Program-made: the position numbers and the translations under genes
DNA from: Methylopumilus sp026399645
Lineage (GTDB): Bacteria > Pseudomonadota > Gammaproteobacteria > Burkholderiales > Methylophilaceae
Assembly (NCBI RefSeq): GCF_965184065.1
Contig: NZ_OZ239098.1
Reading direction: 5' to 3' (one strand)
DNA: 64,000 nt
Notes under the pieces: model-generated
What the model was told of the DNA's origin: nothing
Seen by the model: only the letters and a program-made list of their open reading frames with translations
Database searches by the model: none
Part shown: piece after piece, positions 36,053-45,728 of the stretch
Position numbering within the stretch: the stretch's first letter is position 1
Layout: the number at the start of each line of letters is the position of its first letter

Positions 36053-36379
36053 ATGAGTAAAAATATTATCCATTTATCAGACGCAACATTCGAAACTGAA
36101 GTGCTTCAATCCACTGTTCCTGTTCTTGTTGACTACTGGGCAGAGTGGTGCGGCCCTTGCAAAATGATTGCACCTATTCTTGATGAAATATGTAAAGACT
36201 ACGATGGCAAATTAAAGATTGCTAAACTTAATATCGATGAAAATGCGCAAACACCAGCTAAGTTTGGCATCAGAGGCATTCCTACCTTAATGATTTTTAA
36301 AAATGGCAATGTCGAAGCAACTAAAGTCGGCGCCTTATCAAAGTCCCAATTAACAACATTTATCGATAGCAACATCTAA
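36053..36379 (+). CDS. trxA: Thioredoxin 1
   Basis: General disulfide reductase of 108 residues. The active site WCGPC is at residues 32-36, the buried Asp is in VLVDYWAEW and the cis-proline is in RGIPTLMIFKNG. It is of standard length with no signal peptide, so it is cytoplasmic. It is followed 56 bases later by rho, the classic trxA-rho pair of proteobacteria. Confidence 0.98.
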   Translation: MSKNIIHLSDATFETEVLQSTVPVLVDYWAEWCGPCKMIAPILDEICKDYDGKLKIAKLNIDENAQTPAKFGIRGIPTLMIFKNGNVEATKVGALSKSQLTTFIDSNI

Positions 36380-36435
36380 AGTTAATCCCTCCTCTTAAAA
36401 CCCCTCAACGTAACACTAATCGGAAAACCTCAAAC

Positions 36436-37695
36436 ATGCATTTATCTGAATTAAAACACCTCCCCATTGCACAACTTGTAGAAATGGCGATCACGGACGA
36501 AATCGAAAATGCGAGCCGTATGAGAAAGCAAGATTTAGTCTTCGCAATCTTAAAAAACAAAGCAAAAAAGGGGGATAGTATTTACGGGGATGGCACCTTA
36601 GAAGTATTGCAAGATGGGTTTGGATTTTTAAGATCGCCAGATACTTCTTACCTTGCAGGCCCTGATGATATTTATGTGTCACCTTCACAAATTCGTCGTT
36701 TCAATCTTCATACAGGAGATACTATTCAAGGTGAAATTAGAACGCCGAAAGATGGTGAGCGTTACTTTGCGCTTGTAAAAGTAGATGAAGTTAACAGTGA
36801 AGCGCCAGAAAATACAAAGAATAAAATTCTTTTTGAGAACTTAACGCCCTTATTTCCAACGATACCTCTTACGCTTGAAAGAGATATTGGCGGCGAAGAA
36901 AATATTACAAGTCGTGTCATTGATATGATTGCTCCGATTGGAAGGGGTCAGCGCGGCTTGATTGTAGCGAGTCCTAAAAGTGGTAAGACTGTCATGATGC
37001 AAAATATTGCGCATGCCATCACATCAAATCATCCTGACGTATCTTTAATTGTGCTTCTAATTGATGAGAGACCAGAAGAAGTAACTGAAATGACAAGGTC
37101 TGTAAAAGGTGAAGTTGTTGCATCAACATTCGATGAACCTGCAACACGTCACGTTCAAGTGGCTGAAATGGTTCTTGAAAAAGCGAAGCGCCTTGTTGAA
37201 CATAAAAAAGATGTAGTGATTCTCTTGGATTCCATTACAAGGTTGGCAAGAGCTTACAACACGGTAATACCCTCATCCGGTAAAGTACTTACCGGCGGCG
37301 TCGATGCTAATGCCCTTCAAAAACCAAAGCGTTTCTTTGGTGCAGCACGTAATATTGAAGAAGGTGGCTCACTCACGATCCTTGCAACAGCTTTGATTGA
37401 TACAGGCTCACGCATGGATGACGTGATTTACGAAGAATTTAAAGGTACCGGTAATATGGAAATTCACCTAGATCGTAAAATGGCTGAAAAAAGACTCTAT
37501 CCAGCAATTAATGTGAATAAATCAGGCACCCGTAAGGAAGAGCTTCTAATTCCTAAAGATAATTTACAAAAAATATGGGTACTTAGAAAACTTCTACACC
37601 CTATGGATGACTTGGAAGCGATGGAATTCTTGCTAGACAAGATTAAAGCCACTAAAAATAATAATGACTTCTTTGACAGTATGCGAAGGGGTTAA
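36436..37695 (+). CDS. rho: Transcription termination factor Rho
   Basis: Hexameric RNA helicase that ends transcription at Rho-dependent sites. The N-terminal helical bundle begins MHLSELKHLPIAQLVEMA. The RNA-binding cold-shock part includes GFGFLRSPD and YVSPSQIRRFNL, the Walker A is SPKSGKT at 179-185, and the Walker B is DVVILLDSITRLARAYN. The Q-loop and R-loop segments are also seen. At 419 residues it is the short core form without an inserted domain. Its ATG follows a short AAAAC stretch with weak ribosome binding. Confidence 0.98.
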   Translation: MHLSELKHLPIAQLVEMAITDEIENASRMRKQDLVFAILKNKAKKGDSIYGDGTLEVLQDGFGFLRSPDTSYLAGPDDIYVSPSQIRRFNLHTGDTIQGEIRTPKDGERYFALVKVDEVNSEAPENTKNKILFENLTPLFPTIPLTLERDIGGEENITSRVIDMIAPIGRGQRGLIVASPKSGKTVMMQNIAHAITSNHPDVSLIVLLIDERPEEVTEMTRSVKGEVVASTFDEPATRHVQVAEMVLEKAKRLVEHKKDVVILLDSITRLARAYNTVIPSSGKVLTGGVDANALQKPKRFFGAARNIEEGGSLTILATALIDTGSRMDDVIYEEFKGTGNMEIHLDRKMAEKRLYPAINVNKSGTRKEELLIPKDNLQKIWVLRKLLHPMDDLEAMEFLLDKIKATKNNNDFFDSMRRG

Positions 37696-37768
37696 GACGT
37701 AAAATTGATTGATTTTTGGTCCTAAATCATTGATAATGCGCATCTATTGAACTAAAGTTGGAAAAATT

Positions 37769-37969
37769 ATGAAAGCTGATACACACCCAAATTACTCTGA
37801 AATTAATATCACATGTAGTTGTGGTAATAAATTCAAAACTCAATCAACAGCTGTAAAAGACATGAACATTGAAGTTTGCTCACAATGTCATCCTTTCTAT
37901 ACAGGTAAACAAAAGATTTTAGATACTGCAGGCCGTGTTGAGAAATTCAAACAAAAATATGGCATGTAA
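37769..37969 (+). CDS. rpmE: Ribosomal protein L31, zinc type
   Basis: Large-subunit protein bridging to the small subunit. The 66 residues hold the zinc ligands as CSCGNKF near residue 16 and CSQCHPFYTGK near 37, so this is the zinc-containing C+ form rather than the zinc-free YkgM form. KADTHPNYSEI is the usual N terminus. It is followed by a strong terminator. Confidence 0.97.
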   Translation: MKADTHPNYSEINITCSCGNKFKTQSTAVKDMNIEVCSQCHPFYTGKQKILDTAGRVEKFKQKYGM

Positions 37970-37986
37970 GGATTCATTCTTATATC

Positions 37987-38015
37987 AAAAGGCAGCATAG
38001 GCTGCCTTTTTTTTT
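37987..38015 (+). terminator. Intrinsic terminator after rpmE
   Basis: AAAAGGCAGC (37987-37996), loop ATAG, then GCTGCCTTTT (38001-38010) with the T run continuing to 38015. It ends four bases before the first ATG of the next gene. Confidence 0.93.
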
Positions 38016-38019
38016 AAAT

Positions 38020-39651
38020 ATGCGATTTCAACTTGAACACGACTGGCAAGATAATATGGCTACCCCTAGAAGTCGTTTGGGTGAGCGTGCCAAAATTCAT
38101 TCTTTTGTCGTTTTATGTATTATTTGGGTATTTGCAGGGCTCTTTGGCCATGCGCCTTGGAAGGGCTATGAAACGCAAAGTATCAGTGCGATTCATGCAG
38201 TCCTGAATGGTCATTTATTGGCACCTCTGGCTGCCAGTGAAGATACACTTATCAATCCACCCCTTTACTATTGGACAGGGGCTATTTTTGGCAAACTTTT
38301 CACACCTTTAATTTCCCTTCATGACGCAAGCAGGATGATCAATGCTTTGTGGATGGGGCTTACCATTTTGATGATAGGTATGCTGAATCGAGAGTTATGG
38401 GGTATCGGCTTTGGAAGACAAGCGGCTCTCATTTTTATAGGGTCAGTGGGCCTCATATTTAATGTGCATACGCTCATGCCTGGTATTGCAACATTAACAG
38501 GCCTCACCATGGCATTTTATGGTTTAGCGCTTTCTAAAAGACGCCCTTTTAGATCCGCCATACTTTTAGGTTTTGGATTGGGCGTGAGCTTTTTATCAGG
38601 CGGGATTGTACCGCTTCTTATTCCTATACTTTCAGCGCTTCTCTTACCTACACTTTTTCAATTATGGCGAACACGTCGCTATGCTCTAGTTCTAAGTTTA
38701 AGTCTTCTTGTGAGCCTACCTTTTTTAATTATATGGCCAACACTTCTATGGTGGTATCAACACGACATATTTATGAAATGGATTAACCATTTCAAATTAT
38801 TTCCAGTACAAAATTATATTTTTTATATGAAAAATCTTTCCTGGTTTGCTTGGCCAGCTCTCCCTCTTGCAATCTGGGGCTTATGGAAATTTAGAGGCAA
38901 GATATGGTCTCAACCTAAATTTCAATTACCGATTATCTTTTTTGTATCTACAATTATTCTTACCGCTTCTTTTGCAAAAACAAATCAAGCATTCTTAATG
39001 CCATTTCTAATTCCGCTGTCAACAATTGCAGCAGGTAGTATTGAAAATTTAAGAAGAGGCGCTGCAAGCGCACTTAACTGGTTTGGCATCATTTTATTTT
39101 CAACCATTCTTTTTCTTATTTGGCTTGGCTGGAATGCCATGCTCACAGGCTTCCCTAAAAAAACATATGAGCGTATGCAATTTTTAGCGCAAACCAACGA
39201 GTCACATTTCAATATTTTTATTTTAATAATTGCGATACTTTTGACGCTGGTTTGGATTTTTTCTTTGGTTAAAACAAGAATTACAAATCGCTCATGCACC
39301 ACGAATTGGTCTATTGGCCTCACGGTGAGTTGGGCACTCCTTATGGCTTTATGGCTTCCTTGGATTAATCATAAAAAAGATTTCAGCCCACTTTTTTTAT
39401 CCATGGGAAAAGTGATGCAAGATAAAACTTGTCTCACGACACACAATATCAATAACGCACAAATTGATTTGATTGATTACTATTTAAATATTAAGTCGAC
39501 CAGAGAAGGTGACCGAGGCAATTGTAATTATTTGCTCATTTATCAATTACACAAAAAAGATCTTCCACCGATTGGCGAAAATTGGAAACTGGTATGGAAT
39601 GAAAGACAGCCAGGCGATAAAAATAATTACAAATTATTTTATAAAGAGTAA
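38020..39651 (+). CDS. GT39/ArnT-like membrane glycosyltransferase
   Basis: Polytopic membrane protein of 543 residues with about ten to eleven hydrophobic segments, in the PMT/ArnT superfamily that uses polyprenyl-linked sugars. The conserved first loop is seen as GYETQSISAIHAVLNGHLL with the acidic residue, then INPPLYYWTGA, the usual PPLYYW motif. The lipid or protein acceptor is unknown; lipid A or cell-surface modification is plausible. The first ATG falls right after the rpmE terminator with no room for a ribosome site, so the ATG at 38056 (MATPRSRLGERAK) may be the true start. It ends four bases before the convergent fdsD. Confidence 0.85.
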   Translation: MRFQLEHDWQDNMATPRSRLGERAKIHSFVVLCIIWVFAGLFGHAPWKGYETQSISAIHAVLNGHLLAPLAASEDTLINPPLYYWTGAIFGKLFTPLISLHDASRMINALWMGLTILMIGMLNRELWGIGFGRQAALIFIGSVGLIFNVHTLMPGIATLTGLTMAFYGLALSKRRPFRSAILLGFGLGVSFLSGGIVPLLIPILSALLLPTLFQLWRTRRYALVLSLSLLVSLPFLIIWPTLLWWYQHDIFMKWINHFKLFPVQNYIFYMKNLSWFAWPALPLAIWGLWKFRGKIWSQPKFQLPIIFFVSTIILTASFAKTNQAFLMPFLIPLSTIAAGSIENLRRGAASALNWFGIILFSTILFLIWLGWNAMLTGFPKKTYERMQFLAQTNESHFNIFILIIAILLTLVWIFSLVKTRITNRSCTTNWSIGLTVSWALLMALWLPWINHKKDFSPLFLSMGKVMQDKTCLTTHNINNAQIDLIDYYLNIKSTREGDRGNCNYLLIYQLHKKDLPPIGENWKLVWNERQPGDKNNYKLFYKE

Positions 39652-39655
39652 ATAC

Positions 39656-39868
39656 TCAAAGATGCTTTTGGATTGCATCAATCACAATCACTTCTAGACC
39701 TTTTCCTGCATTTTTTGCGACATGCTCTTTAATTTGATTACGCATGGGTGGCGCCCAAAATTTAGTAAGATGATTTGCAATTTCTTCTTTTGCTTTTCCC
39801 TGGTCAGGATAGGATTTAAAAAAAGACCCAATTTGGTTAGCCATCGAGACAAGTTGATCAATATTCAT
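39656..39868 (-). CDS. fdsD: Formate dehydrogenase delta subunit
   Basis: Small 70-residue protein found at the end of NAD-dependent molybdenum formate dehydrogenase operons. MNIDQLVSMANQIGSFFKSY and HLTKFWAPPMRNQI match the family pattern well. It is thought to help assemble or stabilise the enzyme. It begins two bases after fdhD, as the last gene of the fdsG-B-A-fdhD-fdsD set. Confidence 0.93.
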   Translation of the reverse strand: MNIDQLVSMANQIGSFFKSYPDQGKAKEEIANHLTKFWAPPMRNQIKEHVAKNAGKGLEVIVIDAIQKHL

Positions 39869-39870
39869 AA

Positions 39871-40689
39871 TTAATTTTTTGTAACTCTTTCAGTATAAGT
39901 ATAAATCACAAAATGAGGAGCTCTTGCAAAGCCGATCAAACATAGTCCATATTTTAACGCAGATCGAATCGCAAGTCCCGTTGGCGCTGATATGGCAATC
40001 AGAGTTGATGCGCCTAACATTACTGTTTTTTGAACCATCTCATAACTCGCGCGGCTAGTAGTAATCACAAAGCCTTTATCATTAAAGCCTTTCTTTTGAA
40101 GGGCGCCAATTAACTTATCTAAAGCATTATGTCGGCCTACATCTTCACGTACCAATTGAATTTCACCTTGCTCATTTGCCCATGCGCACGCATGGGTAGC
40201 TCCTGTTTTTTTTTGGAGCGATTGAGTTGCATGAAGCGTGTCGAGCGCTTTTATTATCGCACTCTCTTTAATGCTTAACGTGTTGTCTATTTTTTTTTCA
40301 GGTAATCTTAAGGCTTGATCTAAATTTTCAGCACCACATAAACCGCAGCCAGTTCGACCTAGAAGATTTCTACGTTTATCTTTTAATGATTGGAAACGCG
40401 CTGATGCAATTTCAATTTGAAGTTCAATACCCTTTGACTGATGAATGACTTCTACACCATAAATATCACTTTTATTTTCAACAATGCCTTCTGAAAAAGA
40501 AAATCCTAAAGCAAAGTCTTCAAGGTCTAAGGGAGAGGCTAGCATCACGGCATGAGATATGCCGTTATAGACGAATGCAATCGGCACTTCTTCTGCAATG
40601 TCATCTTTTTCCATTACTTTTGCATCACTTTTTAAAACTTCATAAGTGTTAAAACTGCGTTCTGTGTCAATAAAAAGATCTTGTGCCAC
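39871..40689 (-). CDS. fdhD: Formate dehydrogenase sulfurtransferase FdhD
   Basis: Transfers sulfur to the molybdenum cofactor, which formate dehydrogenase needs for activity. The cysteine motif TGCGLCGAENL near residue 112 carries the two sulfur-carrying cysteines. Other family segments are EDFALGFSFSEGI, VREDVGRHNALDKLIG and TTSRASYEMVQK. Length 272 is normal. It starts with GTG, nine bases after fdsA. In this operon type the gene is also called fdsC. Confidence 0.95.
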   Translation of the reverse strand: MAQDLFIDTERSFNTYEVLKSDAKVMEKDDIAEEVPIAFVYNGISHAVMLASPLDLEDFALGFSFSEGIVENKSDIYGVEVIHQSKGIELQIEIASARFQSLKDKRRNLLGRTGCGLCGAENLDQALRLPEKKIDNTLSIKESAIIKALDTLHATQSLQKKTGATHACAWANEQGEIQLVREDVGRHNALDKLIGALQKKGFNDKGFVITTSRASYEMVQKTVMLGASTLIAISAPTGLAIRSALKYGLCLIGFARAPHFVIYTYTERVTKN

Positions 40690-40698
40690 TTGTTAAAT

Positions 40699-43545
40699 CT
40701 AATGAATTTTTAATTCTTTAGATTTACCTGCAAATTCAATTTGCTCTTCACTAAAATGTTGGTATTGCTTCTGCCAATCAGATAATTGTGTCACTTTATT
40801 TACCTGCACAGCTGTCACTTTAAATTCAGGGCAGTTTGTTGCCCAATCTGAATTATCAGTCGTGATGACGTTAGCACCTGATTCAGGATGATGGAATGTA
40901 GTGTAAATCACGCCAGGTTGAACACGGTCTGTAACTTTTGCCCTTAATACAGTCTCGCCTGATCGGCTCACAACACCAATCCAATCACCTGATTTAATCG
41001 CTCTTTCTTCAGCATCATGCGGGTGAATCTCAACTAAATCTTCCTCATACCACGCTGTATTTTTTGTTCTTCTTGTCTGAGCACCTACATTATATTGAGA
41101 GAGTATTCTGCCCGTCGTTAGAATTAGTGGATATTTCGGCGTCACTTTTTCTGAAGTGGGCACATATTCAGTAATAATAAATTTACCTTTGCCGCGCACG
41201 AATTCATCAATATGCATTGTCGGTGTACCGAGAGGATGCTCATCATTACAAGGCCATTGAATACTACCTAATTCATCTAACTTCTTATAACTCACACCTC
41301 TAAATGTCGGCGTGAGATTTGCAATCTCATCCATGATGTCTGATGCGTGGCTATAGTCCATTTTGTAACCTAGCGCATTAGAAAGCATCTGCGTGATCTC
41401 CCAATCTTCATATCCATTCTTAGGGGACATTACTTTTCTCACTCTAGAAATACGTCTTTCAGCATTTGTAAATGTGCCGTTCTTTTCTAAGAATGAAGAG
41501 CCTGGTAAGAATACGTGCGCATACATTGCGGTTTCATTTAAAAATAAATCTTGCACAATGACGCACTCCATCGACTCCAATGCATGCGTTACATGTTGTG
41601 TATTAGGATCTGATTGTGCGATGTCTTCGCCTTCACAATAGAGAGCTTTAAATTGTCCTTCGATTGCGACATCTAACATATTAGGAATTCTTAAACCAGG
41701 TTCATTTTGTAATTTCACATCCCATGCTTTTTCAAATAGAGCCAAAGTCGCTTTATCAGACACATGTCGGTAGCCTGGGAATTCATGTGGAAACGATCCC
41801 ATGTCGCAAGCACCTTGTACATTATTTTGTCCCCTTAAAGGGTTAACCCCTACACCCTCTCGGCCAATGTTACCTGTCAGCATAGCAAGATTAGCAATGC
41901 CCATAACCATGGTTGTTCCTTGGCTATGTTCAGTCACGCCTAATCCATAATAAATTGCAGCATTGCCACCTTTAGCAAAAAGTTTTGCAGCAGCTCTTAC
42001 ATCTTTAGCATCCACACCAGTAAATGCGCTCGATGCTTCAGGTGAATTTTCAGGCTTAATAATAAAATCTTTCCATGTTTTAAATGCATCGTCTTCACAA
42101 CGCGATTTAATGAAAGAATCATCCATGAGTTTTTCAGTGACAATCGTGTGAGCTAATGCATTCACGATAGCAACGTTGGAGCCAGGTTTAAGTTTTAAAT
42201 GATAATCAGCTTTAATGTGAGGCGTGTTATCAACAAGATCAATAGCGCGAGGATCAACAATGATAAGCTTCGCACCTTCTCTTAAACGTCTTTTCATTTG
42301 TGATGCAAAAACAGGATGGCCATCTGTTGGGTTAGCCCCAATAATCATAATCACATCCGAATGCATAACTGAGTCAAAATTTTGCGTACCTGCAGACTCG
42401 CCAAGTGTTTGCTTAAGTCCGTAACCTGTAGGTGAATGGCATACACGTGCACAAGTATCAATATTATTATTACCCAATGCTGCACGGACTAATTTTTGCA
42501 CTACATAAACTTCTTCATTCGTACAACGAGAAGATGAGATAGCACCTACCGAATCACGTCCATATTTCTTTTGGATACGCTGCATTTCACTTGCGGCATA
42601 ATTTATAGCTACCTCCCATGTCACTTTTTCCCAAGGGTCATGAATACTTTTACGAATCATAGGTGTCGTAATGCGATCTTTATGTGTCGCGTATCCCCAA
42701 GCAAATCTTCCCTTAACACACGAATGTCCATGATTAGCACCGCCATCTTTATTGGGTGTCATACGAACGACTTCTTCACCTTTCATTTCAGCATGAAATG
42801 AACAGCCTACACCGCAGTATGCACATGTTGTTGTGACACTATGTTCTGGAACGCCTGCTTCAATAATCGTATTTTCAATGAGGGTTGCCGTTGGACATGC
42901 TTGCACACATGCACCGCATGAGACACATTCTGAATCTTTAAAATCTTTATTACCGGCTGATACTTTGGAATCAAAACCACGGCCTTGAATAGTCAGTGCA
43001 TATGTACCTTGAACTTCTTCGCATGCTCTAACACATCTTGAACATACAATGCATTTAGACGGATCAAAAGTAAAATATGGATTCGAAGTATCTTTTTCGC
43101 TCTTTAAATGATTTTTACCTTCGTAGCCGTAACGCACATCTCTTAAACCGACAGCACCTGCCATGTCTTGAAGTTCACAGTCACCATTTGTAGCGCAAGT
43201 TAAACAATCTAAGGGATGGTCTGAAATGTATAGCTCCATAACACCGCGTCTAATATCAGCAAGTTTAGACGTTTGTGTATGCACCTTAATACCTTCAGCG
43301 ACAGGGGTAGTGCATGAGGCTGGATAACCGCGACGACCTTCAATTTCGACCAAGCAAAGACGACATGAGCCAAAGGGCTCCAAGCTATCTGTGGCACATA
43401 ACTTAGGCACAGTGACCCCTGAAATAGAGGCTGCATGCATGATGGACGTTCCTTCAGGCACCGAGACAGATACACCATCAATGGTTAACTGAATAGTCTT
43501 GTCTGAAGTTCTTTTTGGCGTTCCAAAATCTTTTACATCATCCAT
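40699..43545 (-). CDS. fdsA: NAD-dependent formate dehydrogenase, catalytic alpha subunit
   Basis: Mo-bis-MGD subunit that oxidises formate to CO2. In order, the 948 residues carry a [2Fe-2S] ferredoxin-like site (FGSCRLCLVEIEG, residues 58-70), a His-Cys cluster site (DHPLDCLTCATNGDC), two [4Fe-4S] sites (CIVCSRCVRAC, CVSCGACVQAC) and the catalytic domain with its own cluster (CAYCGVGC). The active-site pair is Cys369-His370 in RVCHSPT, a cysteine and not selenocysteine enzyme. The ATG at 43545 is chosen over a TTG at 43557. Electrons pass to NAD through FdsB. It fits the last step of C1 dissimilation. Confidence 0.97.
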   Translation of the reverse strand: MDDVKDFGTPKRTSDKTIQLTIDGVSVSVPEGTSIMHAASISGVTVPKLCATDSLEPFGSCRLCLVEIEGRRGYPASCTTPVAEGIKVHTQTSKLADIRRGVMELYISDHPLDCLTCATNGDCELQDMAGAVGLRDVRYGYEGKNHLKSEKDTSNPYFTFDPSKCIVCSRCVRACEEVQGTYALTIQGRGFDSKVSAGNKDFKDSECVSCGACVQACPTATLIENTIIEAGVPEHSVTTTCAYCGVGCSFHAEMKGEEVVRMTPNKDGGANHGHSCVKGRFAWGYATHKDRITTPMIRKSIHDPWEKVTWEVAINYAASEMQRIQKKYGRDSVGAISSSRCTNEEVYVVQKLVRAALGNNNIDTCARVCHSPTGYGLKQTLGESAGTQNFDSVMHSDVIMIIGANPTDGHPVFASQMKRRLREGAKLIIVDPRAIDLVDNTPHIKADYHLKLKPGSNVAIVNALAHTIVTEKLMDDSFIKSRCEDDAFKTWKDFIIKPENSPEASSAFTGVDAKDVRAAAKLFAKGGNAAIYYGLGVTEHSQGTTMVMGIANLAMLTGNIGREGVGVNPLRGQNNVQGACDMGSFPHEFPGYRHVSDKATLALFEKAWDVKLQNEPGLRIPNMLDVAIEGQFKALYCEGEDIAQSDPNTQHVTHALESMECVIVQDLFLNETAMYAHVFLPGSSFLEKNGTFTNAERRISRVRKVMSPKNGYEDWEITQMLSNALGYKMDYSHASDIMDEIANLTPTFRGVSYKKLDELGSIQWPCNDEHPLGTPTMHIDEFVRGKGKFIITEYVPTSEKVTPKYPLILTTGRILSQYNVGAQTRRTKNTAWYEEDLVEIHPHDAEERAIKSGDWIGVVSRSGETVLRAKVTDRVQPGVIYTTFHHPESGANVITTDNSDWATNCPEFKVTAVQVNKVTQLSDWQKQYQHFSEEQIEFAGKSKELKIH

Positions 43546-43584
43546 ATATTGTCTCAAAGTAATTCATTAAGTCAGCCTAATAGT

Positions 43585-45138
43585 CTATGCCTTGGTCACT
43601 TTTACATCAACCCCAAAGTCTTTAGGGAAATGATTTAAAGCACTTAAAACAGGGTAAGGCGTCATGCCGCCTAATCCACATAAAGAGCCATTAAGCATCG
43701 TGTCTGAAAGATCTCGAATTAATGTGGTATGTTTTTCAACATCTTTGCCTGCGATGATATGGTCCATCACCTCCACGCCACGAGTTGAACCTACGCGACA
43801 AGGGGTACATTTTCCGCAAGATTCAATCGCGCAAAAATCAAAGGCATAACGCGCCATCTTTGCCATATTGACTGTCTCGTCAAACGCCACAATACCGCCA
43901 TGACCTAAAATGGCCCAAATTTCAGAAAATTTTTCATAGTCCATCGGCGTATCGAATTGAGACTCAGGCAAATAAGCGCCCAAAGGTCCGCCCACTTGGA
44001 CAGCCTTAATCGGCTTGCCTGATAAAGAACCACCACCAAAATCGTAAAGTAGCTCTCTTAAAGTGATACCGAATGCTTTTTCAATCAAACCTGTCCTTTT
44101 TAAATTACCGGCGAGCTGAATAGGAAGTGTGCCTCGAGATTTGCCCATACCAAAATCTTGGTAATACTTAGCACCCTTCGCTAAAATAATCGGAACAGTG
44201 GCTAATGAAATCACGTTATTGACTGCGGTGGGCTTACCGAATAAACCTTCAATTGCAGGAAGAGGTGGTTTAAATCTAACCAGCCCTCTTTTGCCTTCCA
44301 AACTTTCTAACAGTGAAGTTTCTTCCCCACAAATATATGCGCCTGCTGCACGCCTGACTTCTAAATGAAATGCATGACCACTCTTTAGAATATCATCACC
44401 TAAATAACCTGCGCTTTTAGCTTTTTCTATAGCTTCATTTAAAGCTTTTAATGCGTGAGGATATTCAGAACGCAAATAGATGTAACCTTGTGAAGCACCT
44501 ACAGCAAGGCCTGCAATGATCATCCCTTCAATGAGCACGAAAGGGTCACCTTCCATAATCATCCGATCTGAATAGGTTCCAGAATCACCTTCATCTGCAT
44601 TACACACAATATATTTTTGTGTCGCTTTGGTATCTAAGACTGTTTTCCATTTAATACCCGTCGGAAAAGCAGCGCCACCTCGGCCTCGCAAACCAGAATC
44701 TGTGACTGTCTGAACGATCCCTTGTGGGTCTAAATTCAGTGCATTTTTTAAACCTTCGAATCCATCATGCTCAATGTATTGATCAATACTGGTGGGTTCA
44801 GTAATACCCATGCGTGCAAAAGTTAAGCGCTCTTGTTTTTTTAACCAATCGATTTCTGATACAAGACCTAATGCAAGAGGATGCTTACCACCTTGAATAA
44901 AATCTGCATCAAATAATGATTTCACATCATTTGGATTGATAGGACCAAATCCTATACGGCCTTCTACTGTTTCCACTTCAACCAATGTTTCTAACCAAAA
45001 TAATCCACGTGAACTATTACGTACGATTTGAATATCTAGTTTTCTAGCTTGGGCTTCTTTTGATATGGCTTCTGCAACTTGATTTGCACCAAGAGATAAG
45101 GCTGCAGAATCTTTCGATACAAAAATTTTAATGCTCAT
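43585..45138 (-). CDS. fdsB: NAD-dependent formate dehydrogenase, beta (diaphorase) subunit
   Basis: NuoF-like subunit holding FMN and NAD. The first 110 residues form a thioredoxin-like domain, as in other FdsB proteins. The NAD site is GRGGAAFPTGIKW, the FMN site is NADEGDSGTYSDRMIMEGDP, and the [4Fe-4S] cluster is ESCGKCTPCRVG near residue 440. Length 517 fits. The ATG overlaps the fdsG stop, so the two are translated together. Confidence 0.97.
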   Translation of the reverse strand: MSIKIFVSKDSAALSLGANQVAEAISKEAQARKLDIQIVRNSSRGLFWLETLVEVETVEGRIGFGPINPNDVKSLFDADFIQGGKHPLALGLVSEIDWLKKQERLTFARMGITEPTSIDQYIEHDGFEGLKNALNLDPQGIVQTVTDSGLRGRGGAAFPTGIKWKTVLDTKATQKYIVCNADEGDSGTYSDRMIMEGDPFVLIEGMIIAGLAVGASQGYIYLRSEYPHALKALNEAIEKAKSAGYLGDDILKSGHAFHLEVRRAAGAYICGEETSLLESLEGKRGLVRFKPPLPAIEGLFGKPTAVNNVISLATVPIILAKGAKYYQDFGMGKSRGTLPIQLAGNLKRTGLIEKAFGITLRELLYDFGGGSLSGKPIKAVQVGGPLGAYLPESQFDTPMDYEKFSEIWAILGHGGIVAFDETVNMAKMARYAFDFCAIESCGKCTPCRVGSTRGVEVMDHIIAGKDVEKHTTLIRDLSDTMLNGSLCGLGGMTPYPVLSALNHFPKDFGVDVKVTKA

Positions 45139-45656
45139 GATGCGCGCTTTAAATCTGAAATAAGTTGATCTATTTTTTTACTATCTACGCGTCCATATAC
45201 CTCTTCATCGATCATTAATGAAGGAGAGCATGCACAGTTCCCTAAACAATAGATGGGCTCCAGAGTAATGACGCCATCAGAAGTGGTTTCATGAAAATCA
45301 ATACCAAGATGCTTTTTAATATGCAATTCAAGCATCTCACTTCCCATTGCCTGACAAGATTCTGCGCGACAAACTTGGAGGATATGGCGGCCGGGTTTAT
45401 GCGATCTAAAATGATGGTAAAAAGTTACAACGCCATGGACTTCTGCAACTGACAAGCTAAGTGCGTTGGAAATTAAAGGGTAGGAGATTTCTGGAACAAA
45501 CCCTAAGTCGTCCTGGATAGCGTGTAAAAGAGGCAATAAAGCGCCAGGCATAGATTGATACTGCAAAATATGCTGATTAATGATCTTATAGTCTTGAGGA
45601 TTTAAGACAAAGTCTTCCAAAGATATCTCCAGTTTTTTCCTGAACACTTGCTTCAA
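45135..45656 (-). CDS. fdsG: NAD-dependent formate dehydrogenase, gamma subunit
   Basis: NuoE-like [2Fe-2S] protein that joins FdsB in electron transfer to NAD. The cluster ligands are in VCRAESCQAMG and YCLGNCACSPS, and the thioredoxin-like fold is preceded by a helical domain with LLPLLHAIQDDLGFVPE. Length is 173 from the TTG at 45656. A GTG at 45647 and a TTG preceded by GGAG at 45620 are other possible starts, so the exact N terminus is unsure. First gene of the fds operon, divergent from the molybdopterin oxidoreductase gene with a 72-base gap. Confidence 0.93.
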   Translation of the reverse strand: MKQVFRKKLEISLEDFVLNPQDYKIINQHILQYQSMPGALLPLLHAIQDDLGFVPEISYPLISNALSLSVAEVHGVVTFYHHFRSHKPGRHILQVCRAESCQAMGSEMLELHIKKHLGIDFHETTSDGVITLEPIYCLGNCACSPSLMIDEEVYGRVDSKKIDQLISDLKRAS

Positions 45657-45728
45657 TAACTAAAGCTAGTATTATAAATTACCGAGATGTTTTTCACTTA
45701 AGTAATTTCATGATTGGGGAGCTGAAAG

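Noticed and set aside
40699..43545. Possible selenocysteine formate dehydrogenase
   Set aside because: The active-site codon is cysteine (RVCHSPT, residue 369), and no in-frame TGA interrupts the gene.
45657..45728. Possible molybdenum-cofactor riboswitch in the divergent gap
   Set aside because: The 72-base gap is too short and shows no extended stem pattern; only a good ribosome site is visible.
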